Positions 48,048 through 58,200 of a stretch of 64,000 nt of DNA are shown here, in pieces. The notes under the pieces are model-generated. The model saw only the letters and a program-made list of their open reading frames with translations. It was not told where the DNA came from and did no database searches. How positions within the stretch are numbered: the stretch's first letter is position 1; each line of letters starts with the position of its first letter. Location: assembly GCA_037179385.1 (NCBI GenBank), contig CM074187.1, positions 50,316,879-50,380,878 on the forward strand. The letters run 5' to 3'. Made by a program: the position numbers and the translations under genes. Origin of the DNA: Holothuria scabra. Lineage: Eukaryota > Echinodermata > Holothuroidea > Aspidochirotida > Holothuriidae.

Positions 48048-50080
48048 CCGTCGCTCGCAAGTAAAGTTGTCGATTTTAAGATCTCCTTGGCTCTTTTGTC
48101 TTGAACAGATTCCCCTTCGCCAAACCCTTTATCATCTACTGACCAAGACCTTTCAAGAAAATCTAAAATTTCCCCGTTTGAGCAACAAGAAAGTCGATGA
48201 AATTGTTTTCGGTCGCTGCGATCGCTAAATCCACCAGGTCCCATTACAGACCAGCCAAGAGGGGTTTTGACCGCATATGGATCTCCCGAGCTGCCGCGCT
48301 TCTCTTCCTTAACCCAGAATGCTTCGGGAACATCAGCACCGATGAGAAGACCGAGTTCGTATCCTGATATATCTTTCCACGGAATGGATTTCAAATGCTG
48401 CCAACCTTCAAGATCTCGCGCTGAAGGGACGCTATCACCACTGTATGGTAGATCAGGAATGGAAAGAATATTAACTGACAATTCGTCAGTTTCATTTTCA
48501 CCCTTGACAGTGATATCAAATGTCAAACCGGTTCTAGTTTTATCTCCATTGATTGTCGTCGACGTATACGACTTAGATTTCCCTTTAATGCCTAACTTGC
48601 GTCTAAGGGATTCACTGCATAGACTGGTGTCCGAACCACTATCTAGCATAGCGAGAGTATTAACTCTATTACCGTTCTCCGCAGTCACTGTAACTGGGAG
48701 GATTCTCAAGAAAACTTTGCCACCCAAAACAGCAGTGTTTGAAGTAACTGGCGCATTTTCGGTTTGGGGCGGTTCATGAAGCATAGTGTGGTGCCTGTTA
48801 GACTGGCAATACGAGCACACTGCATCCCGTCGGCATTTAGCAACCGAATGACCTGGAAATAGGCACTTATAACACAGTCGCTTTGTCTTAACAATATCTA
48901 GTTTCTGGTCATAGGACATACTAGTTAACAATTCACAGTCAAAAACCTTGTGTTCACCATCACATGCAAAACACTTTAATGATTTACCTTTCACAAAGTT
49001 GACCTTCACACGGGGTTTCTCCTCTTTTGAAACTCCACACAATTTACCTACATTCCTACCAAACATATTACACGAAACTTCCGCTTGACTTTCCAAATAT
49101 ATAAGTAAGTCTCTGAACTGCGGTTCCCTCGTTTGAAGAATACCTTGAGCTGTTTGAGCCCACCCTGTCTGAAGGTAAATAGGTAACAGACCTTGTATCT
49201 TTAGAAGATTACTCGTAGCATTTAAGTCATTAACATACCCCATTTGTGTTAAGGTAACATAACACCTTTGCATGTAGGATATAAGATCCCATAGGCTTTC
49301 TCCATCATTAGCCTTTACAGGTTTGCGATTAACCATGTTATTCATCAAAGAATTCAGAATAAGATGCGGTTGACCGAACTGCCGCTTCAAAATTGACTTC
49401 GCGCGCTCGTAACCTTCACCGCCTAGAAGCGTACAACTTTCGATACAAGAACGCGCTTTTCCTTTACACAGCTGTAGGAGATATTGAAGGCGCGCAGCGT
49501 CATCACTTAGCTTACTGGCTACGTTGATTTCAAAATTAGAAATGAAAGACCAGTAATCAACTGGGTCTCCATTAAACTCAGCTATTTCAGCCTTTGGTAA
49601 TTCAAGCGCTAACTTAAGTTCGTTGAAACCGAAATATCTTTCAGTCTGATTGTCGGGAATAGGCCTAAATGTAGGCCTAGCCCTATCTAAAATCGAACGG
49701 CCCTGACGTACATTAGAGTCGTTATATTCACTAAACCTACTATCAACTTGATTGTCAATTACATTACCCACATTTTGGTCATAATTTGCATCATAGAAGA
49801 CATCATTCTGTCGGCCGACTGTCTCTTCGGTCCAGCCTTGACTCCCTGTGTTACTGTTCTTTTCATTGTTCGTTTTCTCTGTATTACTGTTTTCTCCGTC
49901 ACCGCTGGAGTTCACTTCCGATACGACATTTCGTTTACTCATAAGTCCATTTAAGTACTTTTCTACTGCGATTCTTACCGACAGGTACCTATTCTCTACA
50001 TCAGCCATCCACTCCTCTTCACACTCAAATCTCCCTCCGTCTTCTACAGCCTCGACTACGGCTTGATGAGCTGACTCCAC
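48048..50080 (-). pseudogene. BEL/Pao gag-protease and RT start (inverted, truncated)
   Basis: An open frame of about 680 codons, with order: N-terminal Asp/Asn-rich segment; gag domain (DUF1759-type) with 'LPKAEIAEFNGDPVDYWSF' near residue 160; three Cys/His knuckles near 370-440 ('CFACDGEHKVFDC', 'CYKCLFPGHSVAKC', 'CSYCQSNRHH'); aspartic protease (DUF1758-type) with active-site 'AMLDSGSDTSLC' near 477-488; then 'KTPLGWSVMGPGG' and 'EILKSTTLLASDGH', the first residues of the RT domain. It stops being homologous exactly where RT should begin its fingers. The 5' end is also cut: a stop lies directly upstream of the first GTG codon at 50080 and no natural start remains. Gag would package RNA, and protease would cleave the polyprotein. 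Confidence 0.85.
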
Positions 50081-50090
50081 TCACGCTCTC

Positions 50091-51009
50091 CCCGCAGCAA
50101 GTCTGATTGTTGAGCGTCTAAGAAACATTTTGCGCAAAGGTGGCTTTAGACTTACCAAGTGGATAAGTAATAATCGTGAGGTTTTGGAGAGCATCCCGGA
50201 ATCTGAAAGAGGGCCAAATATTCCCAGCAGCCTAGAAACCCTTCCTATAGAGAGAACACTAGGAGTTAGTTGGAACGCCGAAAACGACAATTTCGTGTTT
50301 CAAGTGTCACTGCCTGATAAACCCTTCACGAGAAGAGGGTTACTTTCTGTTTCAAGTTCGATTTTTGACCCCTTGGGTTTCGCAGCTCCTTTTATTCTCA
50401 TTGCACGTTCTCTTCTGCAAGCGGTGTGTCGTAAGGGTTCAGACTGGGACATGCCCCTAACAGACGAAGAACTCGCGACGTGGAAAGAATGGCTTCAAAA
50501 TGTTTCTTTGCTTTCCTCTGTTAGGATTCCTAGGTGGCTAAAATTGAGTAAGTCACAACGCGTTCAACTTCACATATTTTGTGACGCGTCTCAAAAGGGG
50601 TATGCTGCTGTGGCATATCTGCGCGCGGTAAATTGTGACAACGAAATTAGTTGTTCATTCGTTCAAGGTAAGGCAAAGGTAAGTCCGATGAAATCCATAT
50701 CAATTCCGAGACTCGAACTGATGGCTGCCGTTCTTGCAGTAGAATTGTACGCGATAATTAAACGAGAGATAAAATTTGACGTTGATGACACAATGTTTTG
50801 GACAGACTCTATGATTGTGCTTGGATACATCCGTAACGAAGAAAAACGTTTCAAAACGTTCGTTGCTAATAGAGTCTCCAAAGTTCGTGAAAGTTCTTCT
50901 CCAAATCAGTGGAGACATGTGGGTTCAAAGGAAAACCCAGCCGATCATGGGTCAAGAGGTACTCATGATTTAGCGATGTGGCTTTCAGGACCAAAGTTCT
51001 TGCTACGGG
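50091..51009 (+). pseudogene. BEL/Pao RT tail and RNase H
   Basis: An open frame that begins mid-domain with 'SLIVERLRNILRKGGFRLTKW', the segment just after the RT catalytic YxDD motif, which itself is absent. Next come 'RRGLLSVSSSIFDPLGFAAP' (Pao-type, Peptidase_A17 family), the RNase H-like segment 'VQLHIFCDASQKGYAAVAYL', 'SIPRLELMAAVLA', 'FWTDSMIVLGYI' and 'NPADHGSRG'. It ends at the junction sequence GGGGAGAGCGTGAGTG. Together with the gag-protease block it shows that about 300 residues of RT are deleted. Confidence 0.88.
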
Positions 51010-51019
51010 GAGAGCGTGA

Positions 51020-52554
51020 GTGATGGCCGCAATCGAAATTTAATGAAATCGAATTGTCTGGGGATCCCGAGGTTAAAAAATCTGTTTTTCTTAACATAAC
51101 TACCTCAGTCGCTGACCATTTTTTCGAGGGGTTAACGTCAAAGTTCTCGAGCTGGCCCAAGTTGGTCAAAGTTCTAGCCTGGATTCTTCGCTTCGTTAAT
51201 AGGTCTAGACGTGTATTGTCGAGTTCTACAAAAAAATCTGTCCTTATCGGAAATTGAGACAAGTGAAACTACAATACTTAAGTGGGTCCAAAATTCAGCA
51301 TTCAAGTCTTGGCAGAGCGACCAGCGGTTAGTAAAACTCAAACCCGTAGTTGTGGGAGATTTACTCAGAGTAGGCGGTCGCCTCGATTATGCAAATGTAA
51401 ACAATGACGTCAAACATCCAATTATTCTACCCTCTAAAGGTAATGTAAGCACTCTTATTATAAGACATTACCATGGAAGCGTAGGTCATGGTGGTTTGGC
51501 CATGACATTGAGTGCGATTCGTCAAAGATTTTGGCTTCTAAATGGTCGAACAGCAGTCAAAAGTGCACTAAGTAAGTGTGTTCTATGCCGTTAGTTAATT
51601 GCAAGGCCAGCTCAGCAGGTAATGGCTGCCCTCCCCCTAGAGAGAGTTTCATCAGACAAACCCCCGTTTAGTTTTGTTGGCGTTGACTTCTTTGGGCCGT
51701 TTGAGGTGAAAAGAAGTCGTTCCACCGTTAAAAGATACGGTTGTATATTTACTTGTTTATCCTCTAGGGCCGTCCATTTAGAAGTGTCAGAATCCCTAAA
51801 CGCCGATTCATTTCTAAATGCTTTCAGACGTTTTGTGGCAAGAAGGGGACAACCAGAAAGGTTGTACAGTGATAATGGGTCAAATTTCATAGCTGGTGAA
51901 AAAGACTTGAGAAATGCCTTCAAAGCAATGAATAAAGACGATGTTGAAGCATTTCTCCATGGTAAAGGCTGCGAGTGGCATTTTAATCCACCCACCGCGA
52001 GTCATTTTGGGGGATCTTGGGAAAGACTGATCAGGTCAGTCAGAAGAATTCTTCGTGGCGTTCTGAGACAACAAGTAGTAACCGATGAAGTTCTGACTAC
52101 TGTTCTCGCTGAAGTTGAATCAATTCTCAACTCTAGGCCTCTAACTGACTTCTCGTCAGACCCAAAGGACGAGGAGCCTCTTACTCCAAACCATCTCTTA
52201 TTAATGAGAGGGGGGCCTGACAGCCCGGTGAACACAGAAGAATCTTATGGTCGAAAAAGGTGGTTGCAGGTGCAATATCTTGCATCCCTGTTTTGGAAAA
52301 GATGGCGAAAGGAATATCTTCCTCTCCTCCAAAAACGAAATAAGTGGAATACCCCCAAAGAAAACGTCAAAATTGGTGACTTAGTACTATTAACTGATGA
52401 AACTATTCCGCGTGGAAAATGGCCTTTAGCAAGAGTGTCAAACGTTTTCAAAAGCAATGACGGGAAAGTAAGAAGTGTTGAAGTCAAGGTCCGTACCAAG
52501 TTACTAAGAAGGCCAATCACAAAATTGTGTGTGGTACAAAAGGCATCTGAGTAG
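51020..52554 (+). pseudogene. BEL/Pao RNase H end and integrase
   Basis: The first part (to about 51230) encodes 'FNEIELSGDPEVKK' and 'KLVKVLAWILRFVNR'. A frame shift at a run of seven A's (51230-51236) leads into the integrase zinc-binding region, with 'IIRHYHGSVGHGG' and 'SKCVLCR'. A TAG stop follows (51592-51594). The same frame continues with the catalytic core: 'FVGVDFFGPF' (first Asp), 'LYSDNGSNF' (second Asp), 'ASHFGGSWERL' (Glu, about 49 residues later), then a C-terminal domain 'KIGDLVLLTDETIPRGKWPL'. The enzyme would insert the cDNA. One stop and one frameshift make it inactive as written. Confidence 0.88.
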
Positions 52555-52637
52555 TTATTACTAAAGGAATTTAAATTTGTTTCAAATTATATTTGGTTAA
52601 TTTCACGACTACATATGTAAAATATTTGTAATTTTAC

Positions 52638-52646
52638 AGGAGGGAG
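52638..52646 (+). promoter_or_regulatory. Polypurine tract of BEL/Pao element
   Basis: AGGAGGGAG lies directly before the LTR start TGTAAATG. Plus-strand synthesis is primed here in LTR elements. The same tract occurs in reverse beside the hairpin at 47071-47079. Confidence 0.75.
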
Positions 52647-53196
52647 TGTAAATGACGTCAGCTTGTGCGCACGTTGCGCGTTGTTTTTATTTTCTAAGCT
52701 TCTTGTTGTTTATGACGTCACAATAACTTCGGTTGTTGAGCACAAGCGGACATTGCGCGTTGTTTCGATTTTCTCCTTAATTTAAGCGCATTTAATTTGA
52801 ATTGATTTATTGTTATGACCGTTAATCGTTACCTGATCGTCAAGCTGATTAGACCTAATAAGACCATCAAAGGTTCATGTGAGTAATTGTTAATGATTTC
52901 GTAAAGTTAAATTTAGGATAATCAATTGCTAATTGAATATAATCAAACAATTGTAATATTTTGTAATTGTGAACTGATTAAAGATAAGTGGTTATTTCTG
53001 TTATTCCTATTTTCATTAATGTATTGTTTGTTTCTACATTCAGTCACCAGACAGACATGATTTGAGGATTTTAGTTGTGGACACAGATTTAGTGATTTGA
53101 TATGGACCACAGACGTTACGAAATAGATTGTTGAATATAGAACTTGTCTGCGTGAAATGTTTTTTGATGGTCTTAATAAATTCGGAGGAATTTACA
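52647..53196 (+). repeat. 3' LTR, 550 bp
   Basis: It starts TGTAAATGACGTCAGC and ends GGAGGAATTTACA. It carries two CRE octamers TGACGTCA (52653 and 52713) near its start, and an AATAAA at 53175-53180. It is followed by the target duplication GTGCT. Confidence 0.88.
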
Positions 53197-53201
53197 GTGC
53201 T

Positions 53202-53860
53202 CACCCAGCTACCAGCTGCAAGTAAATTATTGCATCACTGGGAAATTCCCCACACTATTAAGAGCGACTTGGTCAAGTTTAAACGTTGCTGCTACGTTTC
53301 AGACATTGAATTTATATAGAAAGAATACGTCATTACGAACCAATGAAAACTTCCTGCTTTTGTCACTTAATAAGCTCCAGCCAATCACGTAGCGTTATTC
53401 ATTGTCATATAGCTGTACATTATGCAAAAGAGTTCCATTACCTTGCGAGTTACCACAAGGGTTGGACGTAAAACTCTGACTTCGTGAAATTTTTGAAGTG
53501 TCCGCCGATTTTGGTTACCTTTTTCACTGGATTTCCAAGAAGATTTCTGGTATGGTGCTAAGCTGTTATTTTGGTAGAGGAGACTAGCCTACCAACTTCT
53601 ACATACTTCAAGTAAATATTGGAACATTTAGGTTTATTGGGTAACGTCTCGGTTTGGCTAGTCCATATTCCCATTCACCAACATATCGCGCTACTGCGGC
53701 CTAATGCTAGCACAGGTTAGGCGTTCCGTGTTCTATTTTAGTGTTGTCCAGCCTATACTACACTAGTACTGAGCGCCTGTGGCCTAACACAGTAACACAA
53801 AATGTCACATGCAGTTACAATTGCGGTACTGACGTCAAATTACACAGAGTTTAGAGTACC
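53202..53860 (+). promoter_or_regulatory. Candidate promoter region of the CREBZF-like gene
   Basis: Two CCAAT boxes on the + strand (53340-53344 and 53381-53385) lie about 40 bp apart. A consensus CRE TGACGTCA is at 53830-53837. The coding exon downstream opens after a splice acceptor (55938), so a 5' UTR exon should lie upstream, plausibly in this region. No TATA box or exon donor is convincing. Confidence 0.35.
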
Positions 53861-54560
53861 TCTGTTACAACTAAAAAAGTCAGTTATACTTCATGCCATA
53901 ATATTTTTAATAATGAAAAGACTCATTGTCAGGAGAAGAATGATTTGGTTCTATTTGTCGTTGGCACTTTTAGCTGTTTTAACTTCAGGCTTCCCAAATC
54001 ATACCACTCAATGTTGTCAAATGTTGCATGAAATGTGTATCAGTACCTCAAAGATGATAAGGGAATTGCTTCTCAAGCATTCAGTCAAACTGATTGTAGC
54101 ATTCATCCAGAGATGCATAATTTCAAATTCACTCCAAGAAAAGTGCTTAGAACAAAAACAGGGAAGTCTTTGGAAGTACATCAAGAATTTGATGCACAGA
54201 GTATTTGTTGTCAACTTTTTAAAATTTGTCATTGGACTTGTCATGAAAGCTACCAATGTAGATGCATTCATTAGGCTCATATTGATATTGATACTGAAAA
54301 ACGTCATTCTGACCTGGCATAGATTTGTGACGATGTTGATACCATTACCATTACTTCTAATTTTGATATTGTCTTGGCACATTCAAGGTAACAAGAAATT
54401 TTGGGTAAATTTTGGGCCTAGATTTGTGTGCCATTGCATTTTGCGGTCAACCTTAAAGCTAGTCTTTTCATCAGTTAAGAAAATTTTCCTGGGTTATACA
54501 CTTCAAATTTTCAAAAGACACATGATAAATTTTGCCCAAAGTTTACATTTAACTGCTTAA
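53802..54560 (+). CDS. Unassigned 252-codon open frame
   Basis: I do not recognise this. The frame is strongly hydrophobic; an internal Met near 53914 is followed by a signal-like stretch 'WFYLSLALLAVLTSG' and then Cys-containing 'TTQCCQMLHEMC'. In a neighbouring frame, 54029-54391 reads as polar, Cys/His-bearing protein ('FTPRKVLRTKTGKSLEVHQE', 'CCQLFKICHWTCHESYQCRC') with two TAG stops and a donor-like AAGGTAAC at its end. It is either a decayed exon in that other frame or a chance open frame in AT-rich DNA. No second exon is evident. Confidence 0.2.
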   Translation: MSHAVTIAVLTSNYTEFRVPLLQLKKSVILHAIIFLIMKRLIVRRRMIWFYLSLALLAVLTSGFPNHTTQCCQMLHEMCISTSKMIRELLLKHSVKLIVAFIQRCIISNSLQEKCLEQKQGSLWKYIKNLMHRVFVVNFLKFVIGLVMKATNVDAFIRLILILILKNVILTWHRFVTMLIPLPLLLILILSWHIQGNKKFWVNFGPRFVCHCILRSTLKLVFSSVKKIFLGYTLQIFKRHMINFAQSLHLTA

Positions 54561-55938
54561 TTTTCTGTCAACTCTCTCTTAAATTCATCGGAGGCTATAT
54601 TTTGGCAAGGGCTGTAAATGTGTAGCCATTAATCGCTAAATGGTCGCATGTGGAATAAACGTTTAGAACAAAGGTACAAGTGATTAATCACAAAACTTGT
54701 TTTTGACATTTTTCTGTATCCATTTGTATGTACTCTGATGATCCCTGGTCTTTGTTATTTTAATGGAACAGCCTTGGCATATTTGAAACTTGTGGGCTTC
54801 AAAGTTTCAGAATAATGTCATTTTACCATGCAAGATAACAACTGTTGTTATTTCTGCATTTCATTCAGTATCAGTCACTACATACTGAAATTATTTTATT
54901 TATTTGTGATAAGGTAATCGCGACTAATGGCTAAATGATTGCAAATTTTTGAGGTAAAATATTTACCTGTTTAAAGGTTAAATGCCTGCTAAACGTTCAC
55001 AGCCCTAATTATGAGCTGTGGGACATGAAGTGATATAAGATCATGCTAAAGGAGGTGAAGTGATTGCTATCATAATGCATTCATTCTCATTGCTATTGGA
55101 GGTGAAACTCAAATCATCTTATGCCATAAATCAAGATTCATTCCATGTTAAGCCTACGCCAAGGTTTTCGAGATTGTACGCCGAGATTTTCTATGCACAT
55201 ACAATACCACATAATAATCTGCAGGCATGCGCACATATGTACAGTTTATGTATATGTGATGTATAAATGATCATCGTACATTGGCAATGCATGTAAAACT
55301 ATAAGGTACACAGACAGTAAGTAGCAATGGGTATGCGATCGTACATGCTTATGTATACATGTACGTAATGCATACACCATTCATGAGCAATACAAGTATT
55401 GTATAGCACAGTATGCTGTACTTTCATTATACGTCGTGAACGAACCAGCGCGCCAGGAGTACAGCTTGCCTGCTGCTGTGCCAAGAAGGAGTCGGTGCTC
55501 ATGCCGATCTTCGTGTTGGAGTGCACAAAATTCAGACTGGGCAATAAAGAAGTTCAGAATTAGGGTACATAGTAATTTTTCTTGCCAAGAGGTTGCTGAA
55601 GGAGTTCAACTTTCTTTGCATGGAAAAGTCACAGTGGAATTTGGAAAGCAGGCCAGAATATCCAGACGTTCTTTCCCCTTCTGAATGAAGTTGAGATATA
55701 TTTAGTAAGATGCTGGAGGAGGTTATGTAGAGTTGTCTGCAATTCAAGAAATTCAATGTCTCAAAAAGTCAAAATGACATGTTTCACAGTGTTATAAATA
55801 GCAGGATCAAGGCCTATGTCCACTGTGCTTATAAAGAACATGTTGTCCTTGGGTTGTTCCTTCCTTCAAATGCTAGAACCAACACACATTGCAACTGCGT
55901 TGAAATTTAACCACTTATTTTCTTTTCATCTAATGCAG
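54561..55938. other. Upstream intronic/intergenic DNA
   Basis: No coding region is supported. The small frame at 55436-55684 has no domain. The acceptor CTAATGCAG at 55930-55938 marks the 5' boundary of the CREBZF coding exon. Confidence 0.45.
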
Positions 55939-55979
55939 ACCCAGGTTCAACAGCTTCACTCCTTATCTGAAAGAGCATC

Positions 55980-56975
55980 ATGGAGGAGTCTTCCTTTGAT
56001 TTTGATTTCAGTTTTGCAGAAAATAACCTTGCAGAGATGCAGGACATCCTGGAAGACATGGAAGAATCACTGAAAGAGAGTCACATACCTTTTGGAGAGG
56101 AGAGTATGGCTCCAAAGAAAAGTTCTGATGTACCTCATGAACATAACTATGCTTTCAGGGCCAAGAGAGATGACCCACTTTGGTCTCAGCATGTCCCCAT
56201 GGCAAGCACTCAGAATAGTGACCAACGAATCAATAAATGTTTGATGGAAAGTGACACCAGTGTTCTCAGTAAAGAAGATGAAGAATGGGCAGATCAGTTT
56301 TTAAATTTTAACAAGCAAGGTGACTCTTCAAACTCTTTGACAGGCAATTCCCATTCTGAGCCTCAACAGCAGCTGTCATCTCTATCATGTACACAGAACC
56401 CTATACATACTTCAGTAGTGGCTAGTACAAAGAATTCAACAAAGTCTTTAGCAGTGGATAATTCACCAGATAGTACCATATCATCTACCTCAAAGAAAAA
56501 CAGAAAAAGGAAGATATCAGGGAATTCAAGTTATTCAACAGAATCAGATAATGTAACTGTATTGGACAGAAATACCAAAAATGCCATCGCTGCCAGGGAG
56601 AACAGACTAAAAAAGAAACAATATATAGAAGGATTAGAAAAGAAAAACCAGGAACTTGAAAAGGCTAATAAAGTTATGCAAGATAAGACTGAGGAACAGG
56701 AGGAGAGAATTGATAATCTAGAACGAGAGGTTGCATACCTCAAAAATATACTCCACAACCAGAGTGCATTGTCATCATTACTCGGAAATCTTGATCCAGA
56801 TGCTGGCGTGAGGCTCTCTATTTCAGGACAAGGGGGCAAGCGGAGGCGAGGTGGTGGTGGATCTAAGGAGGTAATACCCATGAGTAAAGGGGTGTGTTTG
56901 CATGTTGATGGGCAAACTGCTTCATTGGAGTTTTGTTCCCTTTGTGCCATGAAGGCAAAAGGAGGATCTATATGA
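55980..56975 (+). CDS. CREBZF: CREBZF/Zhangfei-like bZIP transcription factor
   Basis: A 331-residue protein from one coding exon. The start ATG follows an acceptor at 55938, so only the 5' UTR is split off. The N-terminus is acidic. EHNY at residues 54-57 fits the HCF-1 binding motif (D/E)HxY, found in CREBZF and its CREB3 relatives. A basic region at 197-215 ('RNTKNAIAARENRLKKKQYI') leads into a leucine zipper to about 255. An LxxLL-type 'LSSLL' follows the zipper, then a Gly/Arg patch. The C-terminal 'GVCLHVDGQTASLEFCSLCA' (about 304-323) is a strong match to the Cys-containing tail of vertebrate CREBZF. CREBZF is a nuclear regulator that works mostly as a partner of other bZIP factors and HCF-1. 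It is complete, with no break. Orthology is clear from basic region plus tail. Confidence 0.9.
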   Translation: MEESSFDFDFSFAENNLAEMQDILEDMEESLKESHIPFGEESMAPKKSSDVPHEHNYAFRAKRDDPLWSQHVPMASTQNSDQRINKCLMESDTSVLSKEDEEWADQFLNFNKQGDSSNSLTGNSHSEPQQQLSSLSCTQNPIHTSVVASTKNSTKSLAVDNSPDSTISSTSKKNRKRKISGNSSYSTESDNVTVLDRNTKNAIAARENRLKKKQYIEGLEKKNQELEKANKVMQDKTEEQEERIDNLEREVAYLKNILHNQSALSSLLGNLDPDAGVRLSISGQGGKRRRGGGGSKEVIPMSKGVCLHVDGQTASLEFCSLCAMKAKGGSI

Positions 56976-58200
56976 TAACAACTGGAGTGATGAAGCAATG
57001 AACGACAAATTACTGATAGAGTCTTCAGGTCTTACTGCATTTGACCCACAGTTTGACTTACTGGCTAGAAGTACTGCGCCTCTGTACTGTACCAATATGT
57101 TATACTGTACAATATTATACTGGTTTTAAAAGTTAGTTTTGGCTCAATTGTTTGGAGTCATTAATTGGCTCGCAAAACCATAGCAATGTAGAAAAAACTT
57201 ACCAAAAAGAAACAAAACTTCTGCATAAAAGCAAGAAAGACCAGACAATGTAACTTTAGCAGTGGAATGTACATTTGGTTCAAACTTAAAAAAAAAAAGT
57301 TGGAAAAAATTGTACAGTGTACATATGACTTGTATAGTATGAAGTTGTGTCATAGCCTTCTTCTGGCAGAGAAGTTACATGTAAGGCCATGGTTCAGAAA
57401 TTCATGCAAACAGTCAAAAACATAATTTAGAGGTTGTGATGTAAGGTTCAGTCTGACGAAAAAATATAAAGACGGGCTGAAATCAACTTGCAAAAACTTG
57501 TTATAATTTTGACATGAAGTCAGAACTTGTAAAATTGGTTTAGGAAAAAGTATTGTTTGTTGCAAAATAATTTAAAGAGGTCAGTCTTTCTTTTCTGTTG
57601 TTTTGATGCTGCAAACACTGCCTTTTTTCAACTGAGAACCCTGTTGACCTGAATTGTTCACTTTTGATTGGAAGAAAATGCTGATGGTAACTTTGTGTTC
57701 AGCTTTCTTGGTACCTTCATTCTTCAAGACCAACATACCAGTGCCCGGAAGAGGCAGGGAGGTGACACAGCCATTTGTTTTAGATAATTTGTGATTCCTT
57801 GTTTAGTATCACTGTTATCAACTTTTTAAACATAATTTCTTAATGTATAGCACAAACAGTTTGTACACCAAGGAATTTTTAGACTAAGTTGTAAAGCACT
57901 TGGTATTCTGGAATGCTTCTGAAACATAAGTGAACAATCAACTATCATTTTTCTGCTAGTTGCATCAAAGAAAGGTTATGAAAGTAACTGAGGAGAATGT
58001 GCTCCAGAAATGAATATTAGTTCAATCATTCAACTGTATCATAAAATTACAAGTATTAAAATATCTTAGCCTGTTACAGAATGTGGCATGGACAAAAAAC
58101 CAAAATATTTTATTGTCAGAAAATTGATAGTTGCCATGTGTCATACACTGTCATGTCTTTTTTAAACATTTTAATGAATTACATGCTTTAAGCCTAAGCT
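56976..58200 (+). other. Probable 3' UTR of the CREBZF-like gene and flank
   Basis: AT-rich non-coding sequence after the TGA stop; no further domain-bearing frame is present. I found no clear AATAAA in the first kilobase, so the end of the transcript is undefined. At 58784-58899 an acceptor-like TTTCCAG and a donor-like GAGGTGAGT bracket a possible 116-bp exon without a recognisable product. Confidence 0.4.

Larger units (their letters stand above)
46895..53196 (+). mobile_element. Rearranged BEL/Pao LTR retrotransposon
   Basis: The outer ends are TGTAAA (46895) and TTTACA (53196), inverted repeats typical of LTR termini. Identical pentamers GTGCT flank them (46890-46894 and 53197-53201), the 5-bp target duplication expected of BEL/Pao. 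Inside, left to right: an LTR-start hairpin, integrase C-terminal region (minus), tRNA-like piece, gag-protease (minus), RT tail/RNase H (plus), integrase (plus), polypurine tract, 3' LTR. The integrase-to-LTR end is present twice as inverted arms (46985-47999 and 51718-52732) with no indels and few substitutions. The RT catalytic core is missing. The copy is non-autonomous. Confidence 0.9.

Noticed and set aside
47722..48228. 168-codon + strand frame over the BEL element
   Set aside because: It is antisense to the integrase and gag-pol frames, which carry clear conserved motifs.
56531..56998. 155-codon minus strand frame
   Set aside because: Antisense shadow of the CREBZF-like bZIP region; no domain of its own.
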